Assembly: GCF_023715245.1 (NCBI RefSeq)
Contig: NZ_JAMBNV010000001.1
Location: 2,170,001 to 2,234,000, forward strand
Direction: 5' to 3'
Source of the DNA: Sporosarcina luteola
Lineage (GTDB): Bacteria > Bacillota > Bacilli > Bacillales_A > Planococcaceae
DNA: 64,000 nt
The notes beneath the pieces are model-generated. The model made no database searches. It saw only the letters and a program-made list of their open reading frames with translations, and was not told the origin of the DNA. This document shows, piece by piece, positions 42,313-50,961 of this stretch; position 1 is the stretch's first letter, and the number at the start of each line of letters is the position of its first letter. The translations under genes were made by a program, and so were the position numbers.

Positions 42313-43815
42313 TTATTCGACTTTTACTTGTCCCATCATACCATTGTCTTCATGTTCGAGAATATGACAATGGAACATATAAACACCCTTATGATTAAAT
42401 TGTATAGCTATTTTTACCGTCTCATCTGGTTGAATCGCAATACTGTCTTTCCATCCCCGCTCATTTTCAGGCGGTGCTTCTCCATTCCTGGAAATTATTT
42501 TAAATTGCGTTCCGTGGATGTGAAATGGATGAATCATACCGCCCATATCGTCCGGCTTATTGTAAATTTCCCAGACTTCCTTAACCCCTTGCTGTTGTGT
42601 GAAGTCAATTCTCTCCGGATCGTACTTCTTTCCATTTATCGTTACCATATCCATCATCCCAAATAGTTCCATCTTTTTTGTGACTGGCAGATCCATTTCT
42701 TCCTCTGTTAATGATATATCATTCATTACTCCTGGAATCTTACTAATCGCTCTACTTTTATCTAAAACCTCAAATGGTAAAAGAATAGATCCATCCTCAT
42801 TCGTTAACGCCAAATCCTTTTCTGTATCAAGTTGTGAAAAATCAACAATAATTTCAGCCCTCTCAGAAGGTGTCAGTGTTACTTCTTTTAAAGTGACCGG
42901 TTCATTCAAGAAGCCGCCATCTGTAGCGATTTGGACAAAAGAATCACCCGTATTCAATTTAAAAGTAAAGTTCCGCGCATTAGACCCATTTAGTAAACGG
43001 AGACGTACTTTCTCTTTGTTGACAGTCAACTTGGGATTCAAGGTCCCATTGACTAATAGTGTATTGCCGATTGTTCCATCTTCATTCTTTGCAGCACTGT
43101 AATTCAATTGTTTCTTATCATCAAATTTCCGATCTTGAAAAATTAAAGGAATATCATTCTCACCATAAATACTTGGCAACCCAAGGCTTTTCGAATTATC
43201 ATCTTCAATATAAATCAAACCGGCAAGTCCATTGTATACCTGTTCAGATGTTTTTCCTTCGGGATGTGGATGAAACCATAATGTTGACGCTTCTTGTGTC
43301 ACTTCAAATTCAATTACTTTTTCTTCTCCCGGTTCAAGTCCATCATGCGGTCCTCCATCAACGTCAGCGGGTACTTCCAGGCCGTGCCAGTGAAAAGTCG
43401 TCGCTTCATCCAACTCATTTATCGTTCTAATTTTAACTTTGTCACCTTTCTCAAAACGGAGCATTGGTCCTAAAAACGACCCGTTGTATCCATACGTTTC
43501 AGTTTCAGTCTCATTGAATATTTCGGTCTTTCCTTTTTGTGCCCGAACCGTGTATACGACATCTTCACCGTCATCCTGTTCAAGCATAGTAGGGATTTTC
43601 AATTCATTTTCCCCTGTTGAGTCGTTTAACATAACTACCTCGTCATGACTCATATGCCCTTCCATCATTTCACCCATAGTGGAATGATCCATTTCCTCCA
43701 TTTCATGATTCATTGTTGAATGATCCATTTCCTTCTCAGGCTGAACGTTATTACTACAACCGCTGATAACCAATATACTAATTGCCGCTGCGGCAAGTTT
43801 TATCTTGATTCCCAT
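42313..43815 (-). CDS. multicopper oxidase lipoprotein (copper resistance)
   Basis: A 500-aa three-domain cupredoxin oxidase. Lipobox ISGCS (cysteine 19), then a methionine/histidine-rich region (MDHSTMNHEMEEMDHSTMGE) likely to bind copper. Copper ligands are HWHG, HPHP, HPFHIHG and HCHILEHEDNGMM, so type 1, 2 and 3 sites are all complete. It probably oxidises Cu(I) to less toxic Cu(II) outside the cell. ATG at 43815 follows GAGGGG. Its promoter region has an 11-bp direct repeat also seen before copB. Confidence 0.93.
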   Translation of the reverse strand: MGIKIKLAAAAISILVISGCSNNVQPEKEMDHSTMNHEMEEMDHSTMGEMMEGHMSHDEVVMLNDSTGENELKIPTMLEQDDGEDVVYTVRAQKGKTEIFNETETETYGYNGSFLGPMLRFEKGDKVKIRTINELDEATTFHWHGLEVPADVDGGPHDGLEPGEEKVIEFEVTQEASTLWFHPHPEGKTSEQVYNGLAGLIYIEDDNSKSLGLPSIYGENDIPLIFQDRKFDDKKQLNYSAAKNEDGTIGNTLLVNGTLNPKLTVNKEKVRLRLLNGSNARNFTFKLNTGDSFVQIATDGGFLNEPVTLKEVTLTPSERAEIIVDFSQLDTEKDLALTNEDGSILLPFEVLDKSRAISKIPGVMNDISLTEEEMDLPVTKKMELFGMMDMVTINGKKYDPERIDFTQQQGVKEVWEIYNKPDDMGGMIHPFHIHGTQFKIISRNGEAPPENERGWKDSIAIQPDETVKIAIQFNHKGVYMFHCHILEHEDNGMMGQVKVE

Positions 43816-43917
43816 CACTTTTTTCCCCTCTCTATGATTATTTCTATTTTCAGCATAACAAGAACATATGAAAAAAATATGCATGCGACAGGTGTGTCTA
43901 AAATTCGTCATAATTAA

Positions 43918-43934
43918 TGCATAGAATTTGCATA
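43918..43934. promoter_or_regulatory. TGCATA direct repeat upstream of the multicopper oxidase gene
   Basis: TGCATAGAATTTGCATA holds two TGCATA hexamers 11 bp apart. The same arrangement, TGCATAGTCTTTGCATA, lies before copB (54941-54957). An 11-bp period is usual for OmpR/PhoB-family regulators, and such a regulator is encoded at 45897-46589. It is about 100 bp upstream of the oxidase start; relative to transcription its orientation is opposite to the copB copy, but the TGCA core is symmetric. Confidence 0.55.
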
Positions 43935-43951
43935 GTCTGTGGAATACGAAA

Positions 43952-43996
43952 TAAGAAAACCCATGCCAACTCTTATAGAAGTTGGCATGGGTTCTC
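43952..43996 (-). terminator. terminator of the DUF2269-like operon
   Basis: AACCCATGCCAACT and AGTTGGCATGGGTT (43958-43993) form a perfect 14-bp stem. On the minus strand it is followed by TTCTTATTTCG. Confidence 0.88.
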
Positions 43997-44000
43997 TTAT

Positions 44001-44516
44001 TTAGTCTATCGTCGTGACCTTACGCTGTTGTTCTTGCTTGCGCAGCCCATACCGCGTCATACCTCGCGGCTTATAGACCGATAATATTGTGATGATGAGC
44101 AATACTAGCAGGCCGCCCCCGGCATGGAGCAATTCACCCCACATCCCTCCAAGATCAGCACTTCCCGTCCCTATCGCAACTTCAGCAAAGAAGCTCACTG
44201 TCTGCATATTCAGCAACAAGACGGTAGTCGCTAGTATAGTTAGCAGAAGTTTGAAAAGGACCCAGTAATGCCTTACTAACCCCCACTTGGTTCCCATTGA
44301 CATAACAAGCCCAGTAAGTAGAGAGAAAAGAGCCAACGGGACAATAGCGAACCAACCAATCAACTCCATCGCTATCCATACAGCTTGAACTGTCTTAGTA
44401 TCTTGACTGGAGAGAGCCGCAACAACAAGTATCAGGAAACCAACTACCGCGCCGAGCCAGCCCACCGAAGAAGCGATATGCACAGTGAGTGCTAACTTGC
44501 GGAGAGCGGGTTTCAT
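44001..44516 (-). CDS. DUF2269-like integral membrane protein
   Basis: A 171-aa protein with four hydrophobic helices. The start KLALTVHIASSVGWLGAVV has the H-x-x-x-S/A-x-x-x-W-L-G pattern of the DUF2269/CopD-like membrane families, and a second conserved HAGGG is in the last helix; the histidines may bind haem or copper. ATG at 44516 overlaps the TGA of the upstream 60-aa gene (ATGA), so translation is coupled. The role is unknown; the setting suggests copper or redox work. Confidence 0.68.
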   Translation of the reverse strand: MKPALRKLALTVHIASSVGWLGAVVGFLILVVAALSSQDTKTVQAVWIAMELIGWFAIVPLALFSLLTGLVMSMGTKWGLVRHYWVLFKLLLTILATTVLLLNMQTVSFFAEVAIGTGSADLGGMWGELLHAGGGLLVLLIITILSVYKPRGMTRYGLRKQEQQRKVTTID

Positions 44517-44695
44517 GACCATGGCTGTTCCACACTTTGCTCAACGCCGGTTGAAGACGGTAGGTGGCGACCAGGGCCGTGTTTACCACCACTGACGATC
44601 ATAATAAGGATGACTAGTAACACTAGAACGATTGCGATTATCCCAGACACTTTTACCCAGCGAGGTGTATTTGAAGTCGTTTTACGGTCAGCCAT
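44513..44695 (-). CDS. 60-aa single-span membrane protein
   Basis: A polar basic head (ADRKTTSNTPRWVKV) followed by one transmembrane helix (SGIIAIVLVLLVILIMIVSG) and an outside tail GGKHGPGRHLPSST. AGGAGG is close to the ATG. It is translationally coupled to the DUF2269-like gene. The pattern helix-SGG-H-GPGRH is common in short proteins next to copper and DUF2269 genes, possibly a metal-binding or assembly subunit. This is an inference from context. Confidence 0.65.
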   Translation of the reverse strand: MADRKTTSNTPRWVKVSGIIAIVLVLLVILIMIVSGGKHGPGRHLPSSTGVEQSVEQPWS

Positions 44696-44823
44696 ATGTG
44701 TATCCTCCTCTGTTGCACATCTTTGATAATAATTCTTTCATCTAGATTTCCTCCTTAGTATTCAAACCTAATGTCAATTTAGTATAACAATGTATTATGA
44801 ACGGATGATGAACAGAGAATTAC

Positions 44824-45900
44824 CTATTTCCTGTTAGTAGATTCGTTCAAAGTCAATGGTAGTGAAAAAGTAAAGGTTGTTCCTGTCCCTACTTCACTTT
44901 CCACTTTAATATCGGTTTGATGAAGATCTAATATGTGCTTAACAATGGATAAGCCTAGCCCTGTGCCCGCCTTATTTGTACGAGCTGCATCAGCTTTATA
45001 AAATCTTTCCCAAATAGCTTGAATTTCTTCTTGACTGATTCCCGGTCCATAATCACGAATCGACACCACCGCTCGTTCTCCCTTGTTTAGAAACACTTTT
45101 ATTGAACTATTGTAGGTGGAAAATTGTACTGCATTTTGAATTAAATTAACTATCACTTGATCTATCCGATCAGCATCGGCAAATACGTAGATATCTTGTT
45201 CTTCTCTAGATATTAACTCTACATTCAAATTTTTATTTACAAACTCAACTTCCATGCGAGCCATGACTTGGCGTACCAGCTCTGACAAATTAAAAAGTGC
45301 TGGACGAATTTCTAATTGTCCCGATTCGATTTGAGACATATCCAGAATATCATTTACAAGCTTTATCATTCGTTCAGTTTGTTCTTTAATGACGCTAAAA
45401 TAATGTCGTTTTTTATCATTGGGGATTTTATCATCAAGAAATGCCGTCGCAAACCCATGAATTGAAGTGAGTGGTGAGCGTAGATCATGGGAAACATTGG
45501 CGACAAAATCCTTTCTCATCTTGTCCAAGCTGGCCAACTCATGTGTCATATGGTTGAATGTTTGTCCCAGTTCCCCCAGTTCGTCATGTGTCCTGATCTT
45601 AACGCTTTGATTAAAATCTCCTCTAGCGATTTGAAGGGCAACCCGATTCATTTCCCGAAGTGGAGCGGTAATTCTTTTAGTGATGTAATAGGTAAATAAA
45701 CCTGTAATCGTTATAGAAATAATAGAAGAAGTTATTAACATGTATTTCAATTGGTTTATACCCTCAAGATTAAGGTGCATTTCAGTAAGGTTGTTCTGAA
45801 ATAGCAAATATGAAGTAGTAGCAAAAATAAAATGTGACACAATTAATATGACGATATATGTGATAAACAGCTTAACAAAAATACTTTTTATTCGAATCAA
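44824..45900 (-). CDS. sensor histidine kinase of the copper island
   Basis: A 358-aa membrane kinase. Two transmembrane helices (about residues 9-30 and 52-73) enclose a very short outside loop of about 20 residues. A HAMP domain (74-126), HisKA with H138 in VANVSHDLRSP, and a HATPase with N-box NLIQNAVQF, DYGPGIS and GTGLGLSI follow. TTG start overlaps the regulator stop. The tiny sensor loop suggests detection within the membrane, as in BceS-type or envelope-stress kinases, or via a partner. It is co-transcribed with the OmpR-type regulator. Confidence 0.9.
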   Translation of the reverse strand: MIRIKSIFVKLFITYIVILIVSHFIFATTSYLLFQNNLTEMHLNLEGINQLKYMLITSSIISITITGLFTYYITKRITAPLREMNRVALQIARGDFNQSVKIRTHDELGELGQTFNHMTHELASLDKMRKDFVANVSHDLRSPLTSIHGFATAFLDDKIPNDKKRHYFSVIKEQTERMIKLVNDILDMSQIESGQLEIRPALFNLSELVRQVMARMEVEFVNKNLNVELISREEQDIYVFADADRIDQVIVNLIQNAVQFSTYNSSIKVFLNKGERAVVSIRDYGPGISQEEIQAIWERFYKADAARTNKAGTGLGLSIVKHILDLHQTDIKVESEVGTGTTFTFSLPLTLNESTNRK

Positions 45901-46589
45901 TGGCTGTACACCTCAAATTTATATCCGACTCCTCTTATAGTTTTCACTCTCCAGTTAGAGTTGGCATTTCCTAATTTATCTCGAATCCTTTTGATATGCA
46001 CATCAACCGTTCTCGGATCCCCTTCAAAATCCAAGCTCCATATTTGTTCCAAAAGTTGCTGACGAGTGAATACTTGATTGGGATGGATGGCGAGAAAATG
46101 CAGCAACTCCATTTCTTTAGGTGCCAGACCAATTTCCTTTTCATCATAAATTACCTTGTATTGATGAAGATTAATCTCTAACAAAGGAAGCTCGATAATC
46201 TGATTAGTATCTAATGTCGGTTTGGCTCGCCGAAGAACCGCTTTGATCCGTGCCATTAATTCATTCGGATCAAATGGTTTCACCAGGTAATCATCTGTCC
46301 CTAGGTCAAAACCTTTTAGCTTATCGTAGCTTTCACCTTTCCCGGTCAACATGATAATAGGAGTTCTATCAAATCTCCTTATTTCCTTGCAAACTTCCCA
46401 ACCGTCCATTTCAGGCAGCATAATATCCAGGATGACCAGATCAGGTGGACTTTCATGAAACATATCTAACCCAGTTGCCCCATCGTTTGCAACGCTAACT
46501 TTATAACCACTTTTTTCTGCGTATAAATTGATCAAATCACAAATGTATGAATCATCCTCGATGACGAGAACTTTAATTGGCTTGTTCAT
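45897..46589 (-). CDS. OmpR/PhoB-family response regulator of the copper island
   Basis: A 230-aa regulator. The receiver has the acidic pair EDD, phospho-aspartate D55 in DLVILDIMLPEMDG, the switch threonine in MLTGKGES and K in YLVKPFDP. The winged-helix DNA-binding domain includes DPRTVDVHIKRIRDKLG and GVGYKFE. ATG at 46589 lies seven bases after AGAGG. It is first of the regulator-kinase pair between the copper oxidase and copA blocks. The likely targets carry the 11-bp TGCATA repeat. Confidence 0.92.
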   Translation of the reverse strand: MNKPIKVLVIEDDSYICDLINLYAEKSGYKVSVANDGATGLDMFHESPPDLVILDIMLPEMDGWEVCKEIRRFDRTPIIMLTGKGESYDKLKGFDLGTDDYLVKPFDPNELMARIKAVLRRAKPTLDTNQIIELPLLEINLHQYKVIYDEKEIGLAPKEMELLHFLAIHPNQVFTRQQLLEQIWSLDFEGDPRTVDVHIKRIRDKLGNANSNWRVKTIRGVGYKFEVYSH

Positions 46590-46734
46590 CATCCGACCTC
46601 TCATTCTTTTACACTTTATAGTAGCATCCTTTTATGAACAGAACGTGAACACAATCGATATTAAGACAAGCAAGCAGAATGTGTTAGACGACAATCAAAG
46701 CAACCTAATATACCAAGATGGGTTCTTTTTTAGA

Positions 46735-46780
46735 TATAAAAAGACCTATAACAACTCCAGTTAAGAGTTGGTATAGGCCT
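46735..46780 (-). terminator. copA terminator
   Basis: AGGCCTATACCAACTC pairs with GAGTTGTTATAGGTC with one mismatch; on the minus strand it is followed by TTTTTATATC. It lies eight bases beyond the copA stop. Confidence 0.82.
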
Positions 46781-46787
46781 TTCATTT

Positions 46788-49205
46788 TTAATTCCTTATT
46801 TTCACTTTCTGTAGACGCAATGCATTCAACACCACGGAAACCGAACTGAAGGCCATCGCTGCACCCGCTACCCAAGGAGCTAATAAGCCAATTGCTGCAA
46901 TCGGAATTCCAATTGTGTTGTAAATGAAAGCGAAAAATAAGTTCTCTTTTATATTTCGCATTGTTTTTCGGCTCATGATAATCGCATCTGCAACACTATT
47001 TAAATCTCCCCGCATTAAAGTGATGTCAGCGGCCTCTATCGCAATATCCGTACCGGTCCCGACTGCCATTCCTACATTTGCCATGGCAAGCGCTGGCGCG
47101 TCATTAATGCCGTCACCGACCATCGCCACCTTCTTGCCTTGTTCTTGAAGCTTTTTAATCTCTGCACTTTTCTGTTCCGGCAGCACTTCTGCAATTACGT
47201 TAGACAGGTTTACTTGACGCGCAATGGCCTCTGCAGTACGTTGATTGTCACCAGTTAGCATAATGACTTCCAGTCCTAGTTCCTGCATTCTGGCAATCGC
47301 TTCTTTTGAAGTTCCTTTTACTGTATCAGCTACTGCAACAACACCAGCAAGTTTAGTATCTACAGCTACAAGCATAGCTGTTTTCCCTTCACTTTCCAGC
47401 TCCTCCATTGAGGCTTCTGAATCCAAAGTTGCAATGTTACGCTCTCTCATCAATTTTCTTGTGCCAACTAACACTTCTCTACCATTTACTTCGGCCCGAA
47501 TACCAAATCCCGGTAAAGCTTCAAAGTCAGTCGCCTCCAATAACGACAAACCTTTCTCCTTGACTCCCTTAACAATTGCTTGTGCCAATGGATGCTCCGA
47601 TTGATTTTCAGCAGTTCCAATCAATTGAAGAACTTCCTCTTCATCAAATCCATCGGCGACCAGAATATCTGTTAGTGCAGGTTCACCTTTTGTGACTGTT
47701 CCTGTTTTATCTAATACGACTGTGTCAATTGACTGCGTGTTCTCCAAATGTTCTCCGCCTTTAAAGAGAAGGCCCATTTCAGCAGCCCTACCCGAACCTG
47801 CCATAATAGAAGTCGGTGTTGCCAATCCAAGTGCACATGGGCAAGCAATGACCAAAATCGAAATGGTCGGGATAAGAGCTGAGCGGAAATCACCCGGTGT
47901 CACAGCAAAATACCAAATAAAGAAAATGACAATTGCAATGACAACAACGATAGGCACGAAAACTCCAGAAATTCGGTCAGCCAATCGCTGAATATCTGCC
48001 TTAGACCCTTGTGCCTCTTCAACCACTTTGACAATTTGTGCTAAAGCTGTATCTTTTCCCACTTTTGTTGCTTTGATTTGCAACGAACCATTCTTATTAA
48101 TCGTTGCACCAATTACAACGTCGCCCGCAACTTTATCAATCGGTATACTTTCGCCCGTTATCATCGATTCATCGATTGCAGATCGTCCTTCAATAATTTC
48201 CCCATCCACCGGAATCTTTTCACCCGGTTTGACTAGGATAATATCTCCTGCCACCACTTCTTCAATTGGGATTTCTTGTTCGGTGTTATTTCTCAGAACT
48301 CGGGCTGTTTTAGCCTGCAAACCAAGTAGCTTTTGAATAGCCTGACTCGTTTTCCCTTTTGCACGAACTTCAAATAACTTACCTAGTACAATTAAAGTGA
48401 TAATGACAGCTGAAGCTTCAAAATAGAGTTCCGGATGCCCGACACTACCTGTACTCATCCATTCGATTGACAAATAGAGACTGTAGAAGTACGCTGCGCT
48501 CGTACCCAGTGCAACCAAGACGTCCATGTTGGCACTTTTATTTCGTAAAGCATTGAAAGCACCTCTATAAAATTGGGCACCAACATAAAATTGAACCGGC
48601 GTTGCAAGCGCAAGCTGTACCCACGGATTCATTAGAACGTTAGGCAAATAAATAAATGACAAAAATTCAAAATGAGCTACCATCGTCCATAATAAAGGAG
48701 CCGTCAGAATCAGCGAAATAATGAACTTCCTCTGCTGCCTCTTGATTTCTTGTTCTTTATGATCCATCTTGTTTTGCCCATCTTGCTTCGGAATCAATTC
48801 ATAGCCCAATTTCTTAACAGCAGTAATCATGTCAGAAGTTTGAACCTGTTTACTGTCATATTCAACTGCAATTGTTTCTAGCGCAAAGTTGACGTTAGCA
48901 TTAGCTACCCCATCCATCTTGCTGATTCTTTTTTCTATCTTTGTCGCGCAAGCCGCGCAAGTCATGCCCGAAATATCAAAAGAGGCTTTTTCTTGAATGA
49001 CACTGTAGCCGAGCTTTTCAACCCTTTCCTTAAACTCATTGACATTTGTTTTATCTGGGTCATAGACGATTGTTGAACGTTCCAATGCAAAATTCACATT
49101 TGCTCGTTCAACGCCCTCTATTTTGGAAAGCCCCTTTTCAATTCGGTTGGCGCATGCTGCACAAGTCATTCCATTAATTTGTAACGTTTTTTCTTGAGTT
49201 GCCAT
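46788..49205 (-). CDS. copA: copper-exporting P1B-1 ATPase
   Basis: An 805-aa Cu(I) pump. Two N-terminal HMA domains have GMTCAACANRIEKGL and GMTCAACATKIEKRI. The membrane copper site is ACPCALGLATP, the phosphorylation site DKTGTVTKGE, the nucleotide histidine is in SEHPLAQAI, and GDGINDAPALA is the hinge. The size is standard for B. subtilis CopA. It follows copZ by about 140 bp on the same strand; two CsoR-like boxes lie in that gap. It ejects cytosolic copper delivered by CopZ. Confidence 0.97.
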   Translation of the reverse strand: MATQEKTLQINGMTCAACANRIEKGLSKIEGVERANVNFALERSTIVYDPDKTNVNEFKERVEKLGYSVIQEKASFDISGMTCAACATKIEKRISKMDGVANANVNFALETIAVEYDSKQVQTSDMITAVKKLGYELIPKQDGQNKMDHKEQEIKRQQRKFIISLILTAPLLWTMVAHFEFLSFIYLPNVLMNPWVQLALATPVQFYVGAQFYRGAFNALRNKSANMDVLVALGTSAAYFYSLYLSIEWMSTGSVGHPELYFEASAVIITLIVLGKLFEVRAKGKTSQAIQKLLGLQAKTARVLRNNTEQEIPIEEVVAGDIILVKPGEKIPVDGEIIEGRSAIDESMITGESIPIDKVAGDVVIGATINKNGSLQIKATKVGKDTALAQIVKVVEEAQGSKADIQRLADRISGVFVPIVVVIAIVIFFIWYFAVTPGDFRSALIPTISILVIACPCALGLATPTSIMAGSGRAAEMGLLFKGGEHLENTQSIDTVVLDKTGTVTKGEPALTDILVADGFDEEEVLQLIGTAENQSEHPLAQAIVKGVKEKGLSLLEATDFEALPGFGIRAEVNGREVLVGTRKLMRERNIATLDSEASMEELESEGKTAMLVAVDTKLAGVVAVADTVKGTSKEAIARMQELGLEVIMLTGDNQRTAEAIARQVNLSNVIAEVLPEQKSAEIKKLQEQGKKVAMVGDGINDAPALAMANVGMAVGTGTDIAIEAADITLMRGDLNSVADAIIMSRKTMRNIKENLFFAFIYNTIGIPIAAIGLLAPWVAGAAMAFSSVSVVLNALRLQKVKIRN

Positions 49206-49220
49206 TTATTTTCACTCCAA

Positions 49221-49237
49221 TACATAGTGGGGGTATA
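49221..49237 (-). promoter_or_regulatory. CsoR-like operator before copA
   Basis: On the minus strand TATACCCCCACTATGTA resembles the csoR box found before copZ in this locus. It lies 16 bases before the copA start. Confidence 0.5.
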
Positions 49238-49291
49238 TTGAGATTAAAAAGAAAGACCATACCAGATGGTACGATCTTACCCGCCGCCTTC

Positions 49292-49308
49292 TACCCCCGA
49301 GTGGTATA
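49292..49308. promoter_or_regulatory. CsoR-like operator between copZ and copA
   Basis: TACCCCCGAGTGGTATA is a GC-centred pseudo-palindrome nearly identical to the box at 49589-49607. It sits in the 140-bp gap after the copZ stop and suggests a second, CsoR-controlled start point for copA. Confidence 0.6.
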
Positions 49309-49346
49309 ACCGGAAGAATCAATTTACGAAAGTATGATACCCGAGA

Positions 49347-49550
49347 TTAGGCGATGTCATACCCTTGCTCTTCAATCGTTTCCTTAATTTGATCCAATGT
49401 TGTTTGCCCGCTGTCAAATTCTACAGAAACTTCACTACTGCTAAGATTCACCTTTACGGCAGAAACGCCTGTAAGATTCCCAACGCTTTCCTCAATAGAA
49501 TTGACGCAATGATTACATGACATCCCTTGAACTTTCAATGTTTCATTCAT
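49347..49550 (-). CDS. copZ: copper chaperone CopZ
   Basis: A 67-aa HMA protein with the copper site GMSCNHCVNS (residues 9-18) and a beta-alpha-beta-beta-alpha-beta pattern. It carries Cu(I) to the HMA domains of CopA. AGGAGG precedes the ATG by eight bases. It is located between csoR and copA, as in Bacillus csoR-copZ-copA. Confidence 0.95.
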   Translation of the reverse strand: MNETLKVQGMSCNHCVNSIEESVGNLTGVSAVKVNLSSSEVSVEFDSGQTTLDQIKETIEEQGYDIA

Positions 49551-49588
49551 TTTGACGACCTCCTAATCAGTTATTACTTTAAATTTAC

Positions 49589-49607
49589 TATACCCCCGCA
49601 TGGTATA
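49589..49607 (-). promoter_or_regulatory. CsoR operator before copZ
   Basis: TATACCCCCGCATGGTATA is a near-palindrome with the G/C-rich centre typical of CsoR boxes, 39 bases before the copZ start. Repression should be lifted when CsoR binds Cu(I). Confidence 0.75.
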
Positions 49608-49637
49608 TCAACTGTTAAATAAAAAAATCAGAGCTCT

Positions 49638-49925
49638 TTATTTCGTCATTGTTTTCATGACATCCATCAATTCCTTAATGGAATTTTCGCCGTCTTGCCC
49701 TTTAATCGCATTTGCTACACAGTGATGAGTGTGATCTTCCAGCAAAGCGAGAGAAACCTTGTTCATCGCTGATTGAATGGCACTGATTTGGTGTAAAATA
49801 TCCACACAGTAACGGTCGTTTTCAACCATTTGATGAACCCCCCTCACTTGCCCTTCAATGCGTTTTAAACGGTTTAGAAGCTGCTGCTTATTTGGTTGAA
49901 CAGTAGATTTGTTTGTTTCCTGCAT
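49638..49925 (-). CDS. csoR: copper-sensing repressor CsoR
   Basis: A 95-aa all-helical repressor. The Cu(I) ligands C40, H65 and C69 (the C-x24-H-x3-C set) are all present, and the family helix NRLKRIEGQVRGVHQMVE is intact. GGGGGAG precedes the ATG. Genes run csoR-copZ-copA. Apo-CsoR represses copZA. Confidence 0.95.
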   Translation of the reverse strand: MQETNKSTVQPNKQQLLNRLKRIEGQVRGVHQMVENDRYCVDILHQISAIQSAMNKVSLALLEDHTHHCVANAIKGQDGENSIKELMDVMKTMTK

Positions 49926-50015
49926 TCTTCTCCCCCTTCCCGACTAGTAATCATACCCCTTACCCCTATTATAACTCTTTACTTCTTTCAGTACCAATGA
50001 AAATTAACAACGGTT

Positions 50016-50636
50016 TCATTTGATATGCTCAAGTAAAGCTTCGTTTCCAACCCGTTTTACAAACTTGTGAAATTGTTCCCGCTTTTTTCCCTGTCTGCCG
50101 TATAAGTCAATTAATTGTTCAACAACTGAATACAATTCTTCCGGAGAAAGCTTATCCTTGAATAATTGACCGACTGAAGCATCGTTTCCTTTTGATTTTC
50201 CACCGATATACAGACTATAAGTATCCCTTGTCTTCATAACACCAATATCATTCATGAGCGGCTCTCCACAACCAACTGGACAACCTGTATAAGCAGGTCT
50301 TAACGTGACAGGAACTGGAGTTCCTGCTATTCTATTGTTCAATTCAATCGCAACAGGCATTCCTTCTTCTTCAGAGCCTTTGCAAAAGTTACACGTTCGT
50401 AAACTTTTAACATAATTCCCGACTGGATAACAATGAAGTCCAGCTTCTTTAAACTCTGCAATGATCTCTTCTTTTTTCTCTTCAAGTATTTCAACGTATA
50501 ATTGTTGAAAGGTAGTTAACTCCAATTCCTCTTCGTCTCCTAAATGTTTAGCCAACACCATTAGCTGTTTTGCAGTGAGCTTAGCCCCATAATTGATGCC
50601 ACCATTTACAGCGATTTTTATTTTACTATCCTTCAT
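50016..50636 (-). CDS. small siroheme/4Fe-4S nitrite-sulfite reductase-like protein
   Basis: A 206-aa protein holding one ferredoxin-like half-domain (KIAVNGGINYGAKLTAKQLM) and one 4Fe-4S/siroheme half-domain with cysteines in RTCNFCKG and YTGCPVGCGEP. Full sulfite and nitrite reductases contain two such modules; this is a single-module protein. It may use siroheme to reduce nitrite or sulfite or another substrate. AAAGGAG precedes the ATG. It lies upstream of csoR and may have nothing to do with copper. Confidence 0.72.
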   Translation of the reverse strand: MKDSKIKIAVNGGINYGAKLTAKQLMVLAKHLGDEEELELTTFQQLYVEILEEKKEEIIAEFKEAGLHCYPVGNYVKSLRTCNFCKGSEEEGMPVAIELNNRIAGTPVPVTLRPAYTGCPVGCGEPLMNDIGVMKTRDTYSLYIGGKSKGNDASVGQLFKDKLSPEELYSVVEQLIDLYGRQGKKREQFHKFVKRVGNEALLEHIK

Positions 50637-50733
50637 GATTTACTCCTTTGAATTCTATATTTGCATTTATTCAAATGTTAGTTGCAATATCATTATTACT
50701 GATAGTCCTAATATAAAGCAAATCAAAGTCATT

Positions 50734-50767
50734 AAAAATACGCCCATCCTTATTCCGAGATGGGCGC
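50734..50767 (-). terminator. terminator in the SLH remnant
   Basis: GCGCCCATCT and AGGATGGGCG pair on the minus strand, followed by TATTTTTAATG. It matches in position the terminator of the intact SLH gene. Confidence 0.7.
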
Positions 50768-50905
50768 AATTACAGCTATGATTTGATACCTTAAGTTTCC
50801 GGAAATTGCTCTGTATGCTACAGCTGAGAAGTGACTATTGGTATATCTATATAATTGGATTGAACTTGCACTTCCCCAGAGAACGCATATCCTTTTCACC
50901 AAATG
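50752..50905 (-). pseudogene. remnant of an SLH-domain gene 3' end
   Basis: The minus strand is clearly homologous to the end of the NlpC/P60-SLH gene at 52016: AGTGCAAGTTCAATCCAATT, then a 120-base deletion, then TTCTCAGCTGTAGCATACAG and GCAATTTCCGGAAAC, continuing through the trailer and terminator. Only the last part of the third SLH repeat remains. It implies a tandem duplication followed by deletion. Confidence 0.8.
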
Positions 50906-50961
50906 CAAAATGTACTTTCTTTTAGAAAAAAATTCCTTAAACCTCATTATTACTAAGAACT

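Noticed and set aside
50750-50947. 65-residue protein gene
   Set aside because: The frame is made of the deleted end of the SLH gene plus its trailer and terminator.
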